DNA of 64,000 nt from Pseudoduganella sp. Its GTDB lineage: Bacteria; Pseudomonadota; Gammaproteobacteria; Burkholderiales; Burkholderiaceae_D. This document shows, piece after piece, positions 16,745-25,998 of the stretch. The position numbers were made by a program, and so were the translations under genes. The stretch's first letter is position 1; every line of letters starts with the position of its first letter. Under the pieces are notes generated by a model. It saw only the letters and a list, made by a program, of their open reading frames with translations, did not search any database and had not been told where the DNA came from. The DNA lies in assembly GCA_021323265.1 (NCBI GenBank), contig JAJTCO010000021.1, forward strand, positions 1-64,000, in the 5' to 3' direction.

Positions 16745-16816
16745 CTTTGCACCATCGCACACGCTAATATCATCACACAAAAAGCCCTAGGCACCTAAAA
16801 CTCCAAGGAGACACCC

Positions 16817-18739
16817 GTGCAGGATAATCTGACGACCTTCCCTCGCAGGCTGCTTCAGCATGGCAAGGAGCGGCCGCATAAACCTGCGTTCCGCGAAAAG
16901 TACCTGGGCATCTGGCAGACCTGGGACTGGCAGCAGGTCAACGCCGAAGTGCGCGCGCTGGCGTGCGGCCTGGCTGCGCTGGGCTTCCAGCGCGGCATGA
17001 ACCTGGCCATCATCGGCGACAACCGCCCGCGCCTGTACTGGTCGATGCTGGCGGCGCAGTGCCTGGGCGGCGTGCCGGTGCCGCTGTATCAGGACGCGCC
17101 GTCGGCCGACATGGCCTTCGTGCTGGACAATGCAGAGATCCAGTACGCCATCGTCGAGGACCAGGAACAGGTGGACAAGCTGCTCGACCTGTGCGAACAG
17201 TGCCCGCACATCCAGCACATCGCCTACGAAGACGAGCGCGGCATGCGCAACTACACGCACGGGCAGCTGATGTCCTACGCCCGCCTGCAGGAACTGGGGC
17301 GCGAATACGACAAGGCGCACCCAGGCTTCTACGAGGCCGCCATTGCCGAAGGCAAGGAAAGCGACAGCGCCATCATCCTGTACACCTCCGGCACCACCGG
17401 CAAGCCGAAAGGCGTGTGCCAGACGCACAAGGCGCTGCTGTCGGCGGCCATCGGCGGCATCGCCTTCGACAAGCTGACCGACGAGGAAAACGTGCTGTCC
17501 TACCTGCCCATGGCCTGGGTCGGCGATTGCCTGTTCTCCTTCGCCCAGGCGGTGACCGCCGGCTTCACCGTGAATTGCCCGGAATCGTCCGATACCGTCA
17601 CCACGGACCTGCGCGAAATCGGTCCGTCGTATTACTTCGCGCCGCCGCGCATCTTCGAGAACATGCTGACGCAAGTGATGATCCGCATGGAGGATGCCGG
17701 CGCCGTCAAGCGCAAGATGTTCCATCACTTCATGGACGTGGCGCGCCGCGTCGGCTCCGACATCCTGGACGGCAAGCAGGTGGCGCTGGGCGACCGCATC
17801 AGCTACGCCATCGGCAACCTGCTGGTCTACGGCCCGCTGCGCAACGTGCTGGGCATGTCGCGCATCCGCGTGGCTTACACGGCGGGTGCGGCGATCGGCC
17901 CCGACCTGTTCCGCTTCTACCGTTCCATCGGCGTGAACCTGAAGCAGTTCTACGGCTCGACCGAGACCTGCGCCTACATCTGCCTGCAGCCGGACGGCGA
18001 AATCAAGTTCGACTCGGTCGGCAAACCGGCGCCGGGCGTGGAAGTGAAGCTGGCGCCAACCGGCGAAGTGCTGGTCAAGTCGCCGACACTGATGCAGTGC
18101 TATTACAAGCGCCCGGATGCGACTGCCGAAGCCATCGACAGCGAGGGCTACTTCCACACGGGTGACGCCGGCATCTTCGACAGCGACGGCCACCTGCGCA
18201 TCATCGACCGCGCCGCCGACGTCGGCAGGATGAACAACGGTGCCATCTTCGCCCCCAACTACATCGAGAACAAGCTGAAGTTCTTCCCCTTCATCAAGGA
18301 AGCCGTGGCCTTCGGCCATGAGCGCGACAAGGTGACCGCCTTCATCAACATCGACATGGAGGCCGTGGGCAACTGGGCCGAACGGCGCGGCATCGCCTAC
18401 TCTGGCTACACGGACCTGGCGGCGCACGAACAGACCTACGCGCTGGTCAGGGAATGCGTGGAAAAGGTCAACGCCGACCTGGCGCAGGAAGCGCTGATGG
18501 CCGACACCCAGGTACATCGCTTCCTGGTGCTGCACAAGGAGCTGGACCCTGACGACGACGAACTGACGCGCACGCGCAAGGTGCGCCGCAAGTTCATCGC
18601 CGAGAAGTACGCGGTGCTGATCGACGCACTGTACGGCGGCAAAGCTTCGCAATACATCGAAACCCAGGTCAAGTTCGAGGACGGCCGCACCGGCACGGTG
18701 GCGGCTGACCTGCGGATCATGGACCTCAAGGCAGCATAA
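16817..18739 (+). CDS. AMP-dependent acyl-CoA synthetase (long-chain type)
   Basis: A 640-residue ANL-superfamily ligase that would activate a carboxylic acid to its CoA thioester through an acyl-adenylate. Core motifs are present: ILYTSGTTGKPKGV (about residue 188), FYGSTETCAYI, and YFHTGDAGIFDSDGHLRIIDR. Length and layout fit the FAA1/COG1022 long-chain group. The start is a GTG after AAGGAGACACCC. It is the first gene of an operon with a Liv-type importer, so the substrate is more likely the imported acid than a bulk fatty acid; this is inference. Confidence 0.92.
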   Translation: MQDNLTTFPRRLLQHGKERPHKPAFREKYLGIWQTWDWQQVNAEVRALACGLAALGFQRGMNLAIIGDNRPRLYWSMLAAQCLGGVPVPLYQDAPSADMAFVLDNAEIQYAIVEDQEQVDKLLDLCEQCPHIQHIAYEDERGMRNYTHGQLMSYARLQELGREYDKAHPGFYEAAIAEGKESDSAIILYTSGTTGKPKGVCQTHKALLSAAIGGIAFDKLTDEENVLSYLPMAWVGDCLFSFAQAVTAGFTVNCPESSDTVTTDLREIGPSYYFAPPRIFENMLTQVMIRMEDAGAVKRKMFHHFMDVARRVGSDILDGKQVALGDRISYAIGNLLVYGPLRNVLGMSRIRVAYTAGAAIGPDLFRFYRSIGVNLKQFYGSTETCAYICLQPDGEIKFDSVGKPAPGVEVKLAPTGEVLVKSPTLMQCYYKRPDATAEAIDSEGYFHTGDAGIFDSDGHLRIIDRAADVGRMNNGAIFAPNYIENKLKFFPFIKEAVAFGHERDKVTAFINIDMEAVGNWAERRGIAYSGYTDLAAHEQTYALVRECVEKVNADLAQEALMADTQVHRFLVLHKELDPDDDELTRTRKVRRKFIAEKYAVLIDALYGGKASQYIETQVKFEDGRTGTVAADLRIMDLKAA

Positions 18740-18753
18740 GCGGAGTGCGCACC

Positions 18754-19566
18754 ATGCAAATGAACGAGCAGGAAGCCATCACCGCCGGCCGCAAGATCGG
18801 CGAAGTGATTCTGGACATGCGCAACATCTCGCTGGCGTTCGGCGGGGTCAAGGCGCTGACCAACATCTCCTTCGATGTGCGCGAACATGAAATCCGCGCC
18901 ATCATCGGCCCCAACGGCGCGGGCAAGAGCTCGATGCTGAACGTCATCAACGGCGTCTACCGCCCGCAGCAGGGCGAGATCATCTATCGCGGCCAGCACC
19001 GCAAGAACATGGATTGCTACGCAGCCGCCAAGTCGGGTATCGCGCGCACGTTCCAGAACATCGCGCTGTTCAAGGGCATGACCGTGCTGGACAACATCAT
19101 GACCGGCCGCAACCTCAAGATGAAGTCCAACTTCCTGCTGCAGGCCCTGTACTGGGGGCCGGCGCGGCGCGAAGAGATCGCACATCGCCGCAAGTGCGAG
19201 GAGATCATCGACTTCCTCGAAATCCAGCACATCCGCAAGACGCCGGTGGGGCGCCTGCCCTACGGCCTGCAAAAGCGCGTGGAGCTGGGCCGGGCGCTGG
19301 CGGCCGAGCCGCAGATCCTGCTGCTGGACGAGCCGATGGCGGGCATGAACGTGGAAGAGAAGCAGGACATGTGCCGCTTCATCCTCGACGTGAACGAGCA
19401 GTTCGGCACCACCATCGTCCTGATCGAGCATGACATGGGCGTGGTGATGGATATCTCGGACCGTGTGGTGGTGCTGGACTACGGCAAGAAGATCGGCGAC
19501 GGCACGCCGGACGAAGTGCGCACCAACCAGGATGTGATCGACGCTTATCTCGGAGTGGCCCACTAA
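18754..19566 (+). CDS. Branched-chain amino acid-type ABC transporter ATP-binding protein (LivG-like)
   Basis: A 270-residue ABC ATPase: Walker A GPNGAGKSSMLN, LivG-type signature LPYGLQKRVELGRAL, Walker B LLLDEPMAGM and the switch histidine in LIEHDMG. The ATG at 18754 is preferred over a GTG nine bases earlier because GGAG lies at proper distance only for the ATG. It energises the membrane pair encoded downstream. The stop overlaps the next start (TAATG). Confidence 0.93.
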   Translation: MQMNEQEAITAGRKIGEVILDMRNISLAFGGVKALTNISFDVREHEIRAIIGPNGAGKSSMLNVINGVYRPQQGEIIYRGQHRKNMDCYAAAKSGIARTFQNIALFKGMTVLDNIMTGRNLKMKSNFLLQALYWGPARREEIAHRRKCEEIIDFLEIQHIRKTPVGRLPYGLQKRVELGRALAAEPQILLLDEPMAGMNVEEKQDMCRFILDVNEQFGTTIVLIEHDMGVVMDISDRVVVLDYGKKIGDGTPDEVRTNQDVIDAYLGVAH

Positions 19567-20468
19567 TGGATATCAACTTCTTTGCCGAGGTGCTGATCGG
19601 CGGCCTGCTGTCGGGCGTGATGTACGCGCTGGTGGCGATCGGCTTCGTGCTGATCTACAAGGCTTCCGGCGTCTTCAATTTCGCGCAGGGCGCCATGGTG
19701 TTCTTCGCCGCGCTCACCTGCGTGGGCTTCATGGACAAGTTCGGGCTCTCGCTCTGGCTGGCCATCCCGGCGACGGTGCTGGCCATGATCATCCTGGGCC
19801 TGGCCATCGAGCGCGTGGTGCTGCGGCCCCTGGTCAACCAGCCGGAGATCGCGCTGTTCATGGCCACCATCGGCCTGGCCTTCTTCATCGAGGGCCTGGC
19901 GCAGCTGCTCTGGGGCTCGCAGGTGCACAAGCTGGACATTCCGATCGAGGACGTGCCCAGCGAATACCTGATGGATAAGTTCAACATCATCGTCTCCAAG
20001 TTCGACCTGACCGCCGCCGCGATCTGCGGCGTGATGGTGGCGGTGCTGGCCGTGATGTTCGCCAAGACCAAGGTGGGACGCGCGCTGCGGGCGGTGGCGG
20101 ACGACCACCAGGCGGCGCAGGCGGTGGGCATTCCGCTGCAGCGCATCTGGGGCATCCTGTGGGCGGTGGCCGGCATGGTGGCCCTGGTAGCGGGCCTGTT
20201 GTGGGGAGCGCGCAATGGCGTGCAGTTCGCCCTGACCTTCATCGCGCTGAAAGCGCTGCCGGTGCTGATCCTGGGCGGCTTCACGTCGGTGCCGGGCGCG
20301 ATCGTGGGCGGCCTGATCATCGGCGCCTCGGAAAAGCTGGCCGAAGTCTACATCGGCCCGCACGTGGGCGGCGGCATCGAAGGCTGGTTCCCTTACGTGC
20401 TGGCCCTGCTGTTCCTGCTGGTGCGCCCGGAAGGGCTGTTCGGCGAAAAAATCATCCGGAGGATCTGA
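19566..20468 (+). CDS. LivH-type ABC transporter permease
   Basis: A 300-residue inner-membrane permease of the branched-chain amino acid/urea/amide family. It has about eight hydrophobic segments, the N-terminal GGLLSGVMYALVAIGFVLIYKASGVFNFAQG motif that is diagnostic for LivH, and KALPVLILGGFTSVPGAIVGG near the end. It starts on the last base of the ATPase stop, showing tight coupling. It pairs with the LivM-like subunit to make the pore. Confidence 0.94.
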   Translation: MDINFFAEVLIGGLLSGVMYALVAIGFVLIYKASGVFNFAQGAMVFFAALTCVGFMDKFGLSLWLAIPATVLAMIILGLAIERVVLRPLVNQPEIALFMATIGLAFFIEGLAQLLWGSQVHKLDIPIEDVPSEYLMDKFNIIVSKFDLTAAAICGVMVAVLAVMFAKTKVGRALRAVADDHQAAQAVGIPLQRIWGILWAVAGMVALVAGLLWGARNGVQFALTFIALKALPVLILGGFTSVPGAIVGGLIIGASEKLAEVYIGPHVGGGIEGWFPYVLALLFLLVRPEGLFGEKIIRRI

Positions 20469-20471
20469 GCG

Positions 20472-21530
20472 ATGTTCTACCGCGAAGCAGGACAATTCAA
20501 GACCAGCTACGAGGCGGACGGACAGATCCTGCCCATCCGCCAGGACCGCATCGCACTGTTTGCCACGCTGGCCGTGGCGCTGCTGGTGCTGCCCTTCGTC
20601 GCCTCCCCGTACATGCTGAAGGCGATCTTCACGCCCTTCCTGATCTTCTCGCTCGCCGCACTGGGCCTGAACATCCTGACCGGCTACGCCGGCCAGCTGT
20701 CGCTGGGGACCGCGGCCTTCATGGCGGTGGGCGCCTTTGCGGCGTACAACTTCATGCTGCGCATCCCCGGCATCCCGCTGCTGCTGGCCTTCGTGCTGGG
20801 CGGGCTGTGCGCCGCGATGGTCGGCATCGCCTTCGGCCTGCCCTCATTGCGCATCCGCGGCTTCTACCTGGCCGCTTCCACGCTGGCGACGCAATTCTTC
20901 GTCGTCTGGTGCCTGACCAAGATCGGCTGGCTGACCAACTACAGCTCCTCGGGCGTGATCACGGCGCAAAAGATGGAGATCTTCGGCTACACCTTCGACA
21001 CGGCCGCGCGCGTCTACGTGCTGGTGCTGGGAGTGGTCGCCGTCATGGCGCTGCTGGCGAAGAACATGATCCGCTCCAACGTGGGCCGCTCCTGGATGGC
21101 GGTGCGCGACATGGACATGGCGGCGGAAGTGATCGGCATCCGCCTGATGCGCACCAAGCTGCTGGCCTTTGCCGTGAGCTCCTTCTACTGCGGCGTGGCT
21201 GGCGCGCTGTACGCCTACGCCTACCTCGGCACCGTGGAGCCGGAAGCCTACAACCTGGACCTGTCCTTCCGCATCCTGTTCATGATCATCATCGGCGGCG
21301 TGGGTTCGGTGCTGGGCTCCTTCCTCGGCGCTGCCTTCATCGTGCTGCTGCCGGTGTTCCTGAACATCGTGGCGCACGGCATGGCCCTGCCCACCACTGT
21401 GGCGTCCAACCTGGAACTGATGGTGTTCGGCGCACTGATCATTTTCTTCCTGATCGTGGAACCCCACGGTCTGGCGCGTTTGTGGCAAATCGGTAAAGAG
21501 AAACTCCGCCTGTGGCCCTTCCCCCACTAA
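20472..21530 (+). CDS. LivM-type ABC transporter permease
   Basis: A 352-residue inner-membrane permease, second half of the pore. LivM hallmarks are AALGLNILTGYAGQLSLGTAAFMAVGAF and IIIGGVGSVLGSFLGAAFIVLLP. About ten hydrophobic segments with an N-terminal cytoplasmic stretch of some 30 residues. It follows the LivH-type gene by three bases with a GGAGG ribosome site inside the LivH end. Confidence 0.94.
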   Translation: MFYREAGQFKTSYEADGQILPIRQDRIALFATLAVALLVLPFVASPYMLKAIFTPFLIFSLAALGLNILTGYAGQLSLGTAAFMAVGAFAAYNFMLRIPGIPLLLAFVLGGLCAAMVGIAFGLPSLRIRGFYLAASTLATQFFVVWCLTKIGWLTNYSSSGVITAQKMEIFGYTFDTAARVYVLVLGVVAVMALLAKNMIRSNVGRSWMAVRDMDMAAEVIGIRLMRTKLLAFAVSSFYCGVAGALYAYAYLGTVEPEAYNLDLSFRILFMIIIGGVGSVLGSFLGAAFIVLLPVFLNIVAHGMALPTTVASNLELMVFGALIIFFLIVEPHGLARLWQIGKEKLRLWPFPH

Positions 21531-21560
21531 GCGGACCAACTATAAACCTGGAGACATCAC

Positions 21561-22865
21561 ATGAAATCGTTCGTACTTGGCATTGCCGTAGCAAGCAGCA
21601 TTGTCGCCAGCAGCGCGTGGGCACAATCGGCCGAACAATTTGTCGCCCTGCCCTCCTACCGCGTGGGTCCTTACGCCGCGGGTGGTTCCGGCTTCTATGG
21701 CGGCATCATTGACTACTTCAACCTGGTCAACGCCAACGGCGGCGTCAACGGCGTGAAGATCAGCTGGGAAGAATGCGAAACCGAATACAACCCGTCGCGT
21801 GGCGTGGAATGCTACGAACGCCTGAAAACCAAGAACGGCGGCGCCACCGTGGTCGAGCCCCTGTCCACCGGCATCGCCTACGGCATCCTGGACCGCATCC
21901 CGCAGGACAAGATCCCGATGACGACCCTGGGCTATGGCCGCTCCGACGCCGCCAACGGCAAGGTCTTCCCCTACGTCTTCCCATTGATCACCAACTACTG
22001 GAGCCAGGCAGCCGGCATGATCAAGTACCTGGGCGACAAGAGCGGCGGCATGAACAAGCTGAAGGGCAAGAAGATCGTGCACCTGTACCACGACTCCGCC
22101 TTCGGCAAGGAGCCGCTGCCGGTGCTGGAAGCGATGTCCAGCCAGTACGGCTTTGAACTGATCAAGATTCCCGTCGCCCCGCCCGGCAGCGAACAGCAGT
22201 CGCAGTGGCTGCAGATCCGCCAGGCCAAGCCGGATTACGTGATCCTGTGGGGCTGGGGCGTGATGAATTCGGTCGCCATCAAGACCGCGCAGCGCAACGG
22301 CTTCCCGCGCGAGAAGATGCTGGGCGTGTGGTGGGCCGGTTCGGAAGAAGATACCGTGCCGTCGGGCGACGCGGCAAAGGGCTACACCTCGATGACCTTC
22401 AACACCCCAGGCAACTACCCGCTGCTGGACGACCTGCGCAAGAAGGTCTACGCAGGCGGCAAGGGCAACCTGGCCGACCAGGGCCGCATCGGCTCCGTCT
22501 ACCACATGCGCGGCCTGACCGCAGGCGTGATGTACGTGGAAGCGATGCGCACCGCGCAGGAAAAGTTCGGCAAGGGCAAGCCGGTCACCGGCGAGCAGCT
22601 GCGCTGGGGCCTGGAGAACCTGAACATCGACGAAGCGCGCCAGAAGACACTGGGCGTATTCAACATGTTCCCGCCGGTGAAGACTTCCTGCGAGGATCAT
22701 GAAGGCTCCGGCGCCGTGAAGGTCCAGCAGTGGGACGGCAAGGCCTGGAAGGCGGTCACGCCGAACTGGGTGGTGGGCGACAAGACCTTGCTGCGCAAGC
22801 TGGTGGACGAATCGTCCAGCAAGTACGCCGCCGAGAAGAAGATCACGCCTGCCTGCCTGAAATAA
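21561..22865 (+). CDS. Periplasmic substrate-binding protein of the Liv-type importer
   Basis: A 434-residue type I periplasmic binding protein with a signal peptide of 21 residues (cleavage after SSAWA). The start of the mature part, FVALPSYRVGPYAAGGSGFYGGIIDYFNLVNANGGVNG, and the two-lobe layout match the LivK-like Peripla_BP_6 family. Members near acyl-CoA ligases often bind aromatic or aliphatic acids rather than leucine. The substrate here is unknown. A CTGGAG ribosome site precedes the ATG. Confidence 0.93.
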   Translation: MKSFVLGIAVASSIVASSAWAQSAEQFVALPSYRVGPYAAGGSGFYGGIIDYFNLVNANGGVNGVKISWEECETEYNPSRGVECYERLKTKNGGATVVEPLSTGIAYGILDRIPQDKIPMTTLGYGRSDAANGKVFPYVFPLITNYWSQAAGMIKYLGDKSGGMNKLKGKKIVHLYHDSAFGKEPLPVLEAMSSQYGFELIKIPVAPPGSEQQSQWLQIRQAKPDYVILWGWGVMNSVAIKTAQRNGFPREKMLGVWWAGSEEDTVPSGDAAKGYTSMTFNTPGNYPLLDDLRKKVYAGGKGNLADQGRIGSVYHMRGLTAGVMYVEAMRTAQEKFGKGKPVTGEQLRWGLENLNIDEARQKTLGVFNMFPPVKTSCEDHEGSGAVKVQQWDGKAWKAVTPNWVVGDKTLLRKLVDESSSKYAAEKKITPACLK

Positions 22866-22884
22866 GGCGAACGCGGAGAAGCCA

Positions 22885-23685
22885 ATGAGCTACCTGTCGG
22901 TCAATAACATCGAGGTCATCTACGACCACGTGATCCTCGTGCTGAAGGGCGTGTCGCTGCAGGTCCCGCAGGGCAAGATCGTTGCCCTGCTGGGCGCCAA
23001 CGGCGCCGGCAAGTCCACCACGCTGAAAACCATCTCGACCCTGCTGCGCGGCGAGCGCGGCGACGTCACCAAGGGCGAGGTGCAGTTCAAGGGGGAGCGC
23101 ATCGACCAGCTCACCCCCAATGAGCTGGTCAAGCGCGGCCTGTCGCAGGTGATGGAGGGACGCCACTGCTTCGGCCACCTGACGATCGAGGAGAATTTGC
23201 TGACGGGGGCTTACACGCGCAGCGCATCGCGCGCCGAGCTGAAGGAATCGCTGGAAAAGGTCTACCACTACTTCCCGCGCCTGCGCGAACGGCGCAGCAG
23301 CCAGGCGGGCTACACCTCCGGCGGCGAGCAGCAGATGTGCGCCATTGGCCGCGCGCTGATGGCCAAGCCCTCCATGATCCTGCTCGACGAGCCCTCGATG
23401 GGCATCGCGCCGCAGATCGTGGAGGAGATTTTCGGCATCGTCAAGGACCTGAACGCGAAGGAAAACGTCTCCTTCCTGCTGGCCGAGCAGAACACCAACG
23501 TGGCCCTGCGCTATGCGGACTTCGGCTACATCCTGGAAAACGGCCGCGTGGTGATGGAAGGACAGGCCAGCGAACTGGCCAACAACGAGGACGTCAAGGA
23601 GTTCTACCTCGGCATGTCGGGCGCGGGGCGCAAGAGCTTCCGCGACATGAAGTTCTACCGCCGCCGCAAACGCTGGTTAGCCTGA
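22885..23685 (+). CDS. LivF-type ABC transporter ATP-binding protein
   Basis: A 266-residue ABC ATPase, the second nucleotide-binding subunit of the Liv-type importer: Walker A GANGAGKSTTLK, signature TSGGEQQMCAIGRAL, Walker B MILLDEPSMGI. LivF proteins are usually about 235 residues; this one has a basic C-terminal extension (RKSFRDMKFYRRRKRWLA) of unknown purpose, which is common in the acid-uptake variants. It follows the binding-protein gene by 19 bases. Confidence 0.93.
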   Translation: MSYLSVNNIEVIYDHVILVLKGVSLQVPQGKIVALLGANGAGKSTTLKTISTLLRGERGDVTKGEVQFKGERIDQLTPNELVKRGLSQVMEGRHCFGHLTIEENLLTGAYTRSASRAELKESLEKVYHYFPRLRERRSSQAGYTSGGEQQMCAIGRALMAKPSMILLDEPSMGIAPQIVEEIFGIVKDLNAKENVSFLLAEQNTNVALRYADFGYILENGRVVMEGQASELANNEDVKEFYLGMSGAGRKSFRDMKFYRRRKRWLA

Positions 23686-23710
23686 TTGACGAGTGCCCGC
23701 GACTGACTTT

Positions 23711-24064
23711 ATGAACCTGAACAAAGCAAAAGCATATTGCCGCACCCTGCCCGGCGCCACCGAAGACATCAAATGGGAGAGCAACCTGGTGTTCTCGGTC
23801 GGCGACAAGATGTTCGCCGCCATGGACGCCGACGACCACGCCAAGGCGATCAGCTTCAAGGTGGACGACGACCGCTTCCTCGAGCTGACCGACCGCGCAG
23901 GCATCGTTCCGGCACCTTACCTGGCGCGCGCCCGCTGGGTGATGGTGCAGGACCTGGCCAAGCTGCCGGATGCGGAAGCAAGGGCGCTGCTCAAGCGCTC
24001 GCACGAACTGGTGTTTGCGAAACTGACCAAGAAACTGCAACGCGAAATTGAAGGAGCAGCATGA
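23711..24064 (+). CDS. MmcQ/YjbR family protein
   Basis: A 117-residue cytosolic protein of the MmcQ/YjbR family (CyaY-like fold): LPGATEDIKWESNLVFSVGDKMFA, KAISFKVDDDRFLELTDR and YLARARWVMVQD are typical. Often called DNA-binding, but the activity is not established. The start at 23711 (MNLNKAKAYC) fits the family; an in-frame start at 23693 would add six residues. It overlaps the next gene (ATGA), so it belongs to the Liv/ligase operon. Confidence 0.88.
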   Translation: MNLNKAKAYCRTLPGATEDIKWESNLVFSVGDKMFAAMDADDHAKAISFKVDDDRFLELTDRAGIVPAPYLARARWVMVQDLAKLPDAEARALLKRSHELVFAKLTKKLQREIEGAA

Positions 24065-25320
24065 TGGCCGAAACGCTCGACAGCCTGGAAACGCGCCCGC
24101 ATGCCGAGCGCGAACGCGACCTGATGGAGCGCCTGCCCCTGCTGGTGGCGCAAGCGCAAGCAGCGCCCGGCTGGGCGCGCCTACTGGCCGGCGTCGATGC
24201 GGCGCGCGTCAACAGCCGGGAAGCGCTGGCGCAGCTGCCCGTGACGCGCAAATCCGACCTGAAGGCGCTGCAGGCGCTGGAACGCCCCTTCGGTGGCCTG
24301 AACAGCACGCCCGCCAACAAGCTGGGCCGCATCTTCATGTCGCCCGGTCCCATCTTCGATCCGGAAGGACGCGCGCTGGACTGGTGGCGCTTCTCGCGCC
24401 CCATGTACGCGGCCGGCGTGCGCCCCGGTGGGCTGATCCAGAACTGCTTCTCCTACCACTTCACGCCCGCCGCCTTCATGGTGGAAGGCGGCGCCGCGCG
24501 CATCGGCTGCACCGTGATTCCGGCCGGCGCCGGCCAGACCGAGCTGCAGGTGCAGGCCATGGCGGAACTCAAACCCGACACCTATATCGGCACGCCTTCC
24601 TTCCTCAAGCTGATCATCGAGAAAGCCGCCGAGATGGGGGCCGACATCAGCAGCGTCAAGCGCGCACTGATGGGTGCGGAAGCGCTGCCCGAGTCGCTGC
24701 GCCAGTGGTTCGCCGAGCACGGCGTGCCGCACGTGCTGCAAACCTACGCCTCGGCCGATATCGGCAGCATGGCCTACGAGACGCGCAGCGACGGCAAGCT
24801 CAATCCCGGCATGGTGATTGACGAAGACGTGCTGCTGGAAATCGTGCGTCCGGGCTCCGGCGAACCGGTTGCGCCGGGCGAAGTGGGGGAAGTGGTGGTC
24901 ACGCTGTTCAACCCCGACTACCCGTTGATCCGCTTTGCCACCGGCGACCTGTCGGCCGTGCTGACCGATGCCGGTGCCTCGCCCTGCGGCCGCACCAATA
25001 CCCGCATCAAGGGCTGGCTCGGCCGCGCCGACCAGACCACCAAGGTGCGCGCCATGTTCGTCCACCCGTCGCAGGTGCACGAGATCACGCGCCGCCACCC
25101 CGGCCTGGGCAAGGCACGCCTGGTCGTCTCCGGCAAGATCGCCGAGGAAGTCATGACGCTGCACTGCGAAACCGACGATCCGTCGATCGAAACGCAGGCC
25201 GCCGACATCGTTGCCAGCATCCGCGACATCACCAAATTGCGCGGCGAAGTGCGCTTTACCGCGCGCGGCAGCTTGCCCAATGACGGCAAGATCATCGACG
25301 ATGTGCGCGATTACAGCTAG
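24061..25320 (+). CDS. PaaK-like (phenylacetate-CoA ligase family) AMP-binding protein
   Basis: A 419-residue member of the phenylacetate-CoA ligase branch of adenylate-forming enzymes. Visible features are RKSDLKALQ near the start, the YIGTPSFLKLIIEK segment, the acidic PDYPLIRFATGDLSAV motif, and the C-terminal GWLGRADQTTKVRAMFVHPSQVHEI and LPNDGKIIDD. The glycine-rich nucleotide loop of PaaK (SSGTTG) is replaced by a weaker segment (FMSPGPIFDPEG), so activity needs testing. Two CoA-ligase-type enzymes in one operon suggest alternative substrates or one non-canonical step. An ATG three bases later is a possible start. Confidence 0.88.
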   Translation: MMAETLDSLETRPHAERERDLMERLPLLVAQAQAAPGWARLLAGVDAARVNSREALAQLPVTRKSDLKALQALERPFGGLNSTPANKLGRIFMSPGPIFDPEGRALDWWRFSRPMYAAGVRPGGLIQNCFSYHFTPAAFMVEGGAARIGCTVIPAGAGQTELQVQAMAELKPDTYIGTPSFLKLIIEKAAEMGADISSVKRALMGAEALPESLRQWFAEHGVPHVLQTYASADIGSMAYETRSDGKLNPGMVIDEDVLLEIVRPGSGEPVAPGEVGEVVVTLFNPDYPLIRFATGDLSAVLTDAGASPCGRTNTRIKGWLGRADQTTKVRAMFVHPSQVHEITRRHPGLGKARLVVSGKIAEEVMTLHCETDDPSIETQAADIVASIRDITKLRGEVRFTARGSLPNDGKIIDDVRDYS

Positions 25321-25414
25321 ATCGGCACGCGTGTGGCGTAAATCCAACTGTTTCTAGGGCGGGCGGCGGAATGGCGGGATAATTGAGCCATTCTTCACCT
25401 GCCGTAGATCCATC

Positions 25415-25996
25415 ATGCAAGACTTTCATCACAACCGCGCGCGCTCCCTGCTTGAAAACGCGGAAGAACTGTTCGACAAGGAAACCGTCCAGGCAGCAGT
25501 GAGCCGCATGGCCGACTCCTTGAACGACCGTTTCGGCGAAGCCTCGCGCCAGGAGTTTCCGCTGGTGCTGGGTGTCATGGGCGGCGCCGTGGTCTTCACC
25601 GGGAACCTATTGCCGCAACTGACCTTCCCGCTCGAATTCGACTACATCCACGTCAGCCGCTACGGCGACGAGGACCAGGGCGGCAAAGTCGTGTGGAAAG
25701 TGGTGCCGCGCCCGACCGTCTCCGGCCGCACCGTGATCGTGCTGGACGATATCCTGGACGAAGGCGAGACCCTGGCCCACGTCAAGCAGCGCCTGTTGGA
25801 AATGGGCGCCAAGGAAGTCATCATCGCCGTCTTCTGCGACAAGGACATCGGCAAGTCCAAGCCGGTCAAGGCCGACCTGGTCGGCATCACCATCCCCAAC
25901 CGCTTCGTGGTCGGTTTCGGCATGGACGCCTACGGCTACTGGCGCAACCTGCCGGGCCTGTGGGCCATCAACCCGGACGACCTCAGTACGCGCTAG
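25415..25996 (+). CDS. Hypoxanthine-guanine phosphoribosyltransferase
   Basis: A 193-residue cytosolic purine-salvage enzyme that joins hypoxanthine or guanine to PRPP. The PRPP-binding motif VIVLDDILDEGETL and the LVLGVMGGAVVFTGNLL loop are clear, as is the C-terminal FVVGFGMDAYGYWRNLPGLWAI purine-pocket region. Betaproteobacterial members are about 180-195 residues. It lies between the Liv-type operon and a converging kinase gene, with only two bases separating the stops. A GATAAT -10-like hexamer lies about 32 bases upstream. Confidence 0.93.
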   Translation: MQDFHHNRARSLLENAEELFDKETVQAAVSRMADSLNDRFGEASRQEFPLVLGVMGGAVVFTGNLLPQLTFPLEFDYIHVSRYGDEDQGGKVVWKVVPRPTVSGRTVIVLDDILDEGETLAHVKQRLLEMGAKEVIIAVFCDKDIGKSKPVKADLVGITIPNRFVVGFGMDAYGYWRNLPGLWAINPDDLSTR

Positions 25997-25998
25997 CC

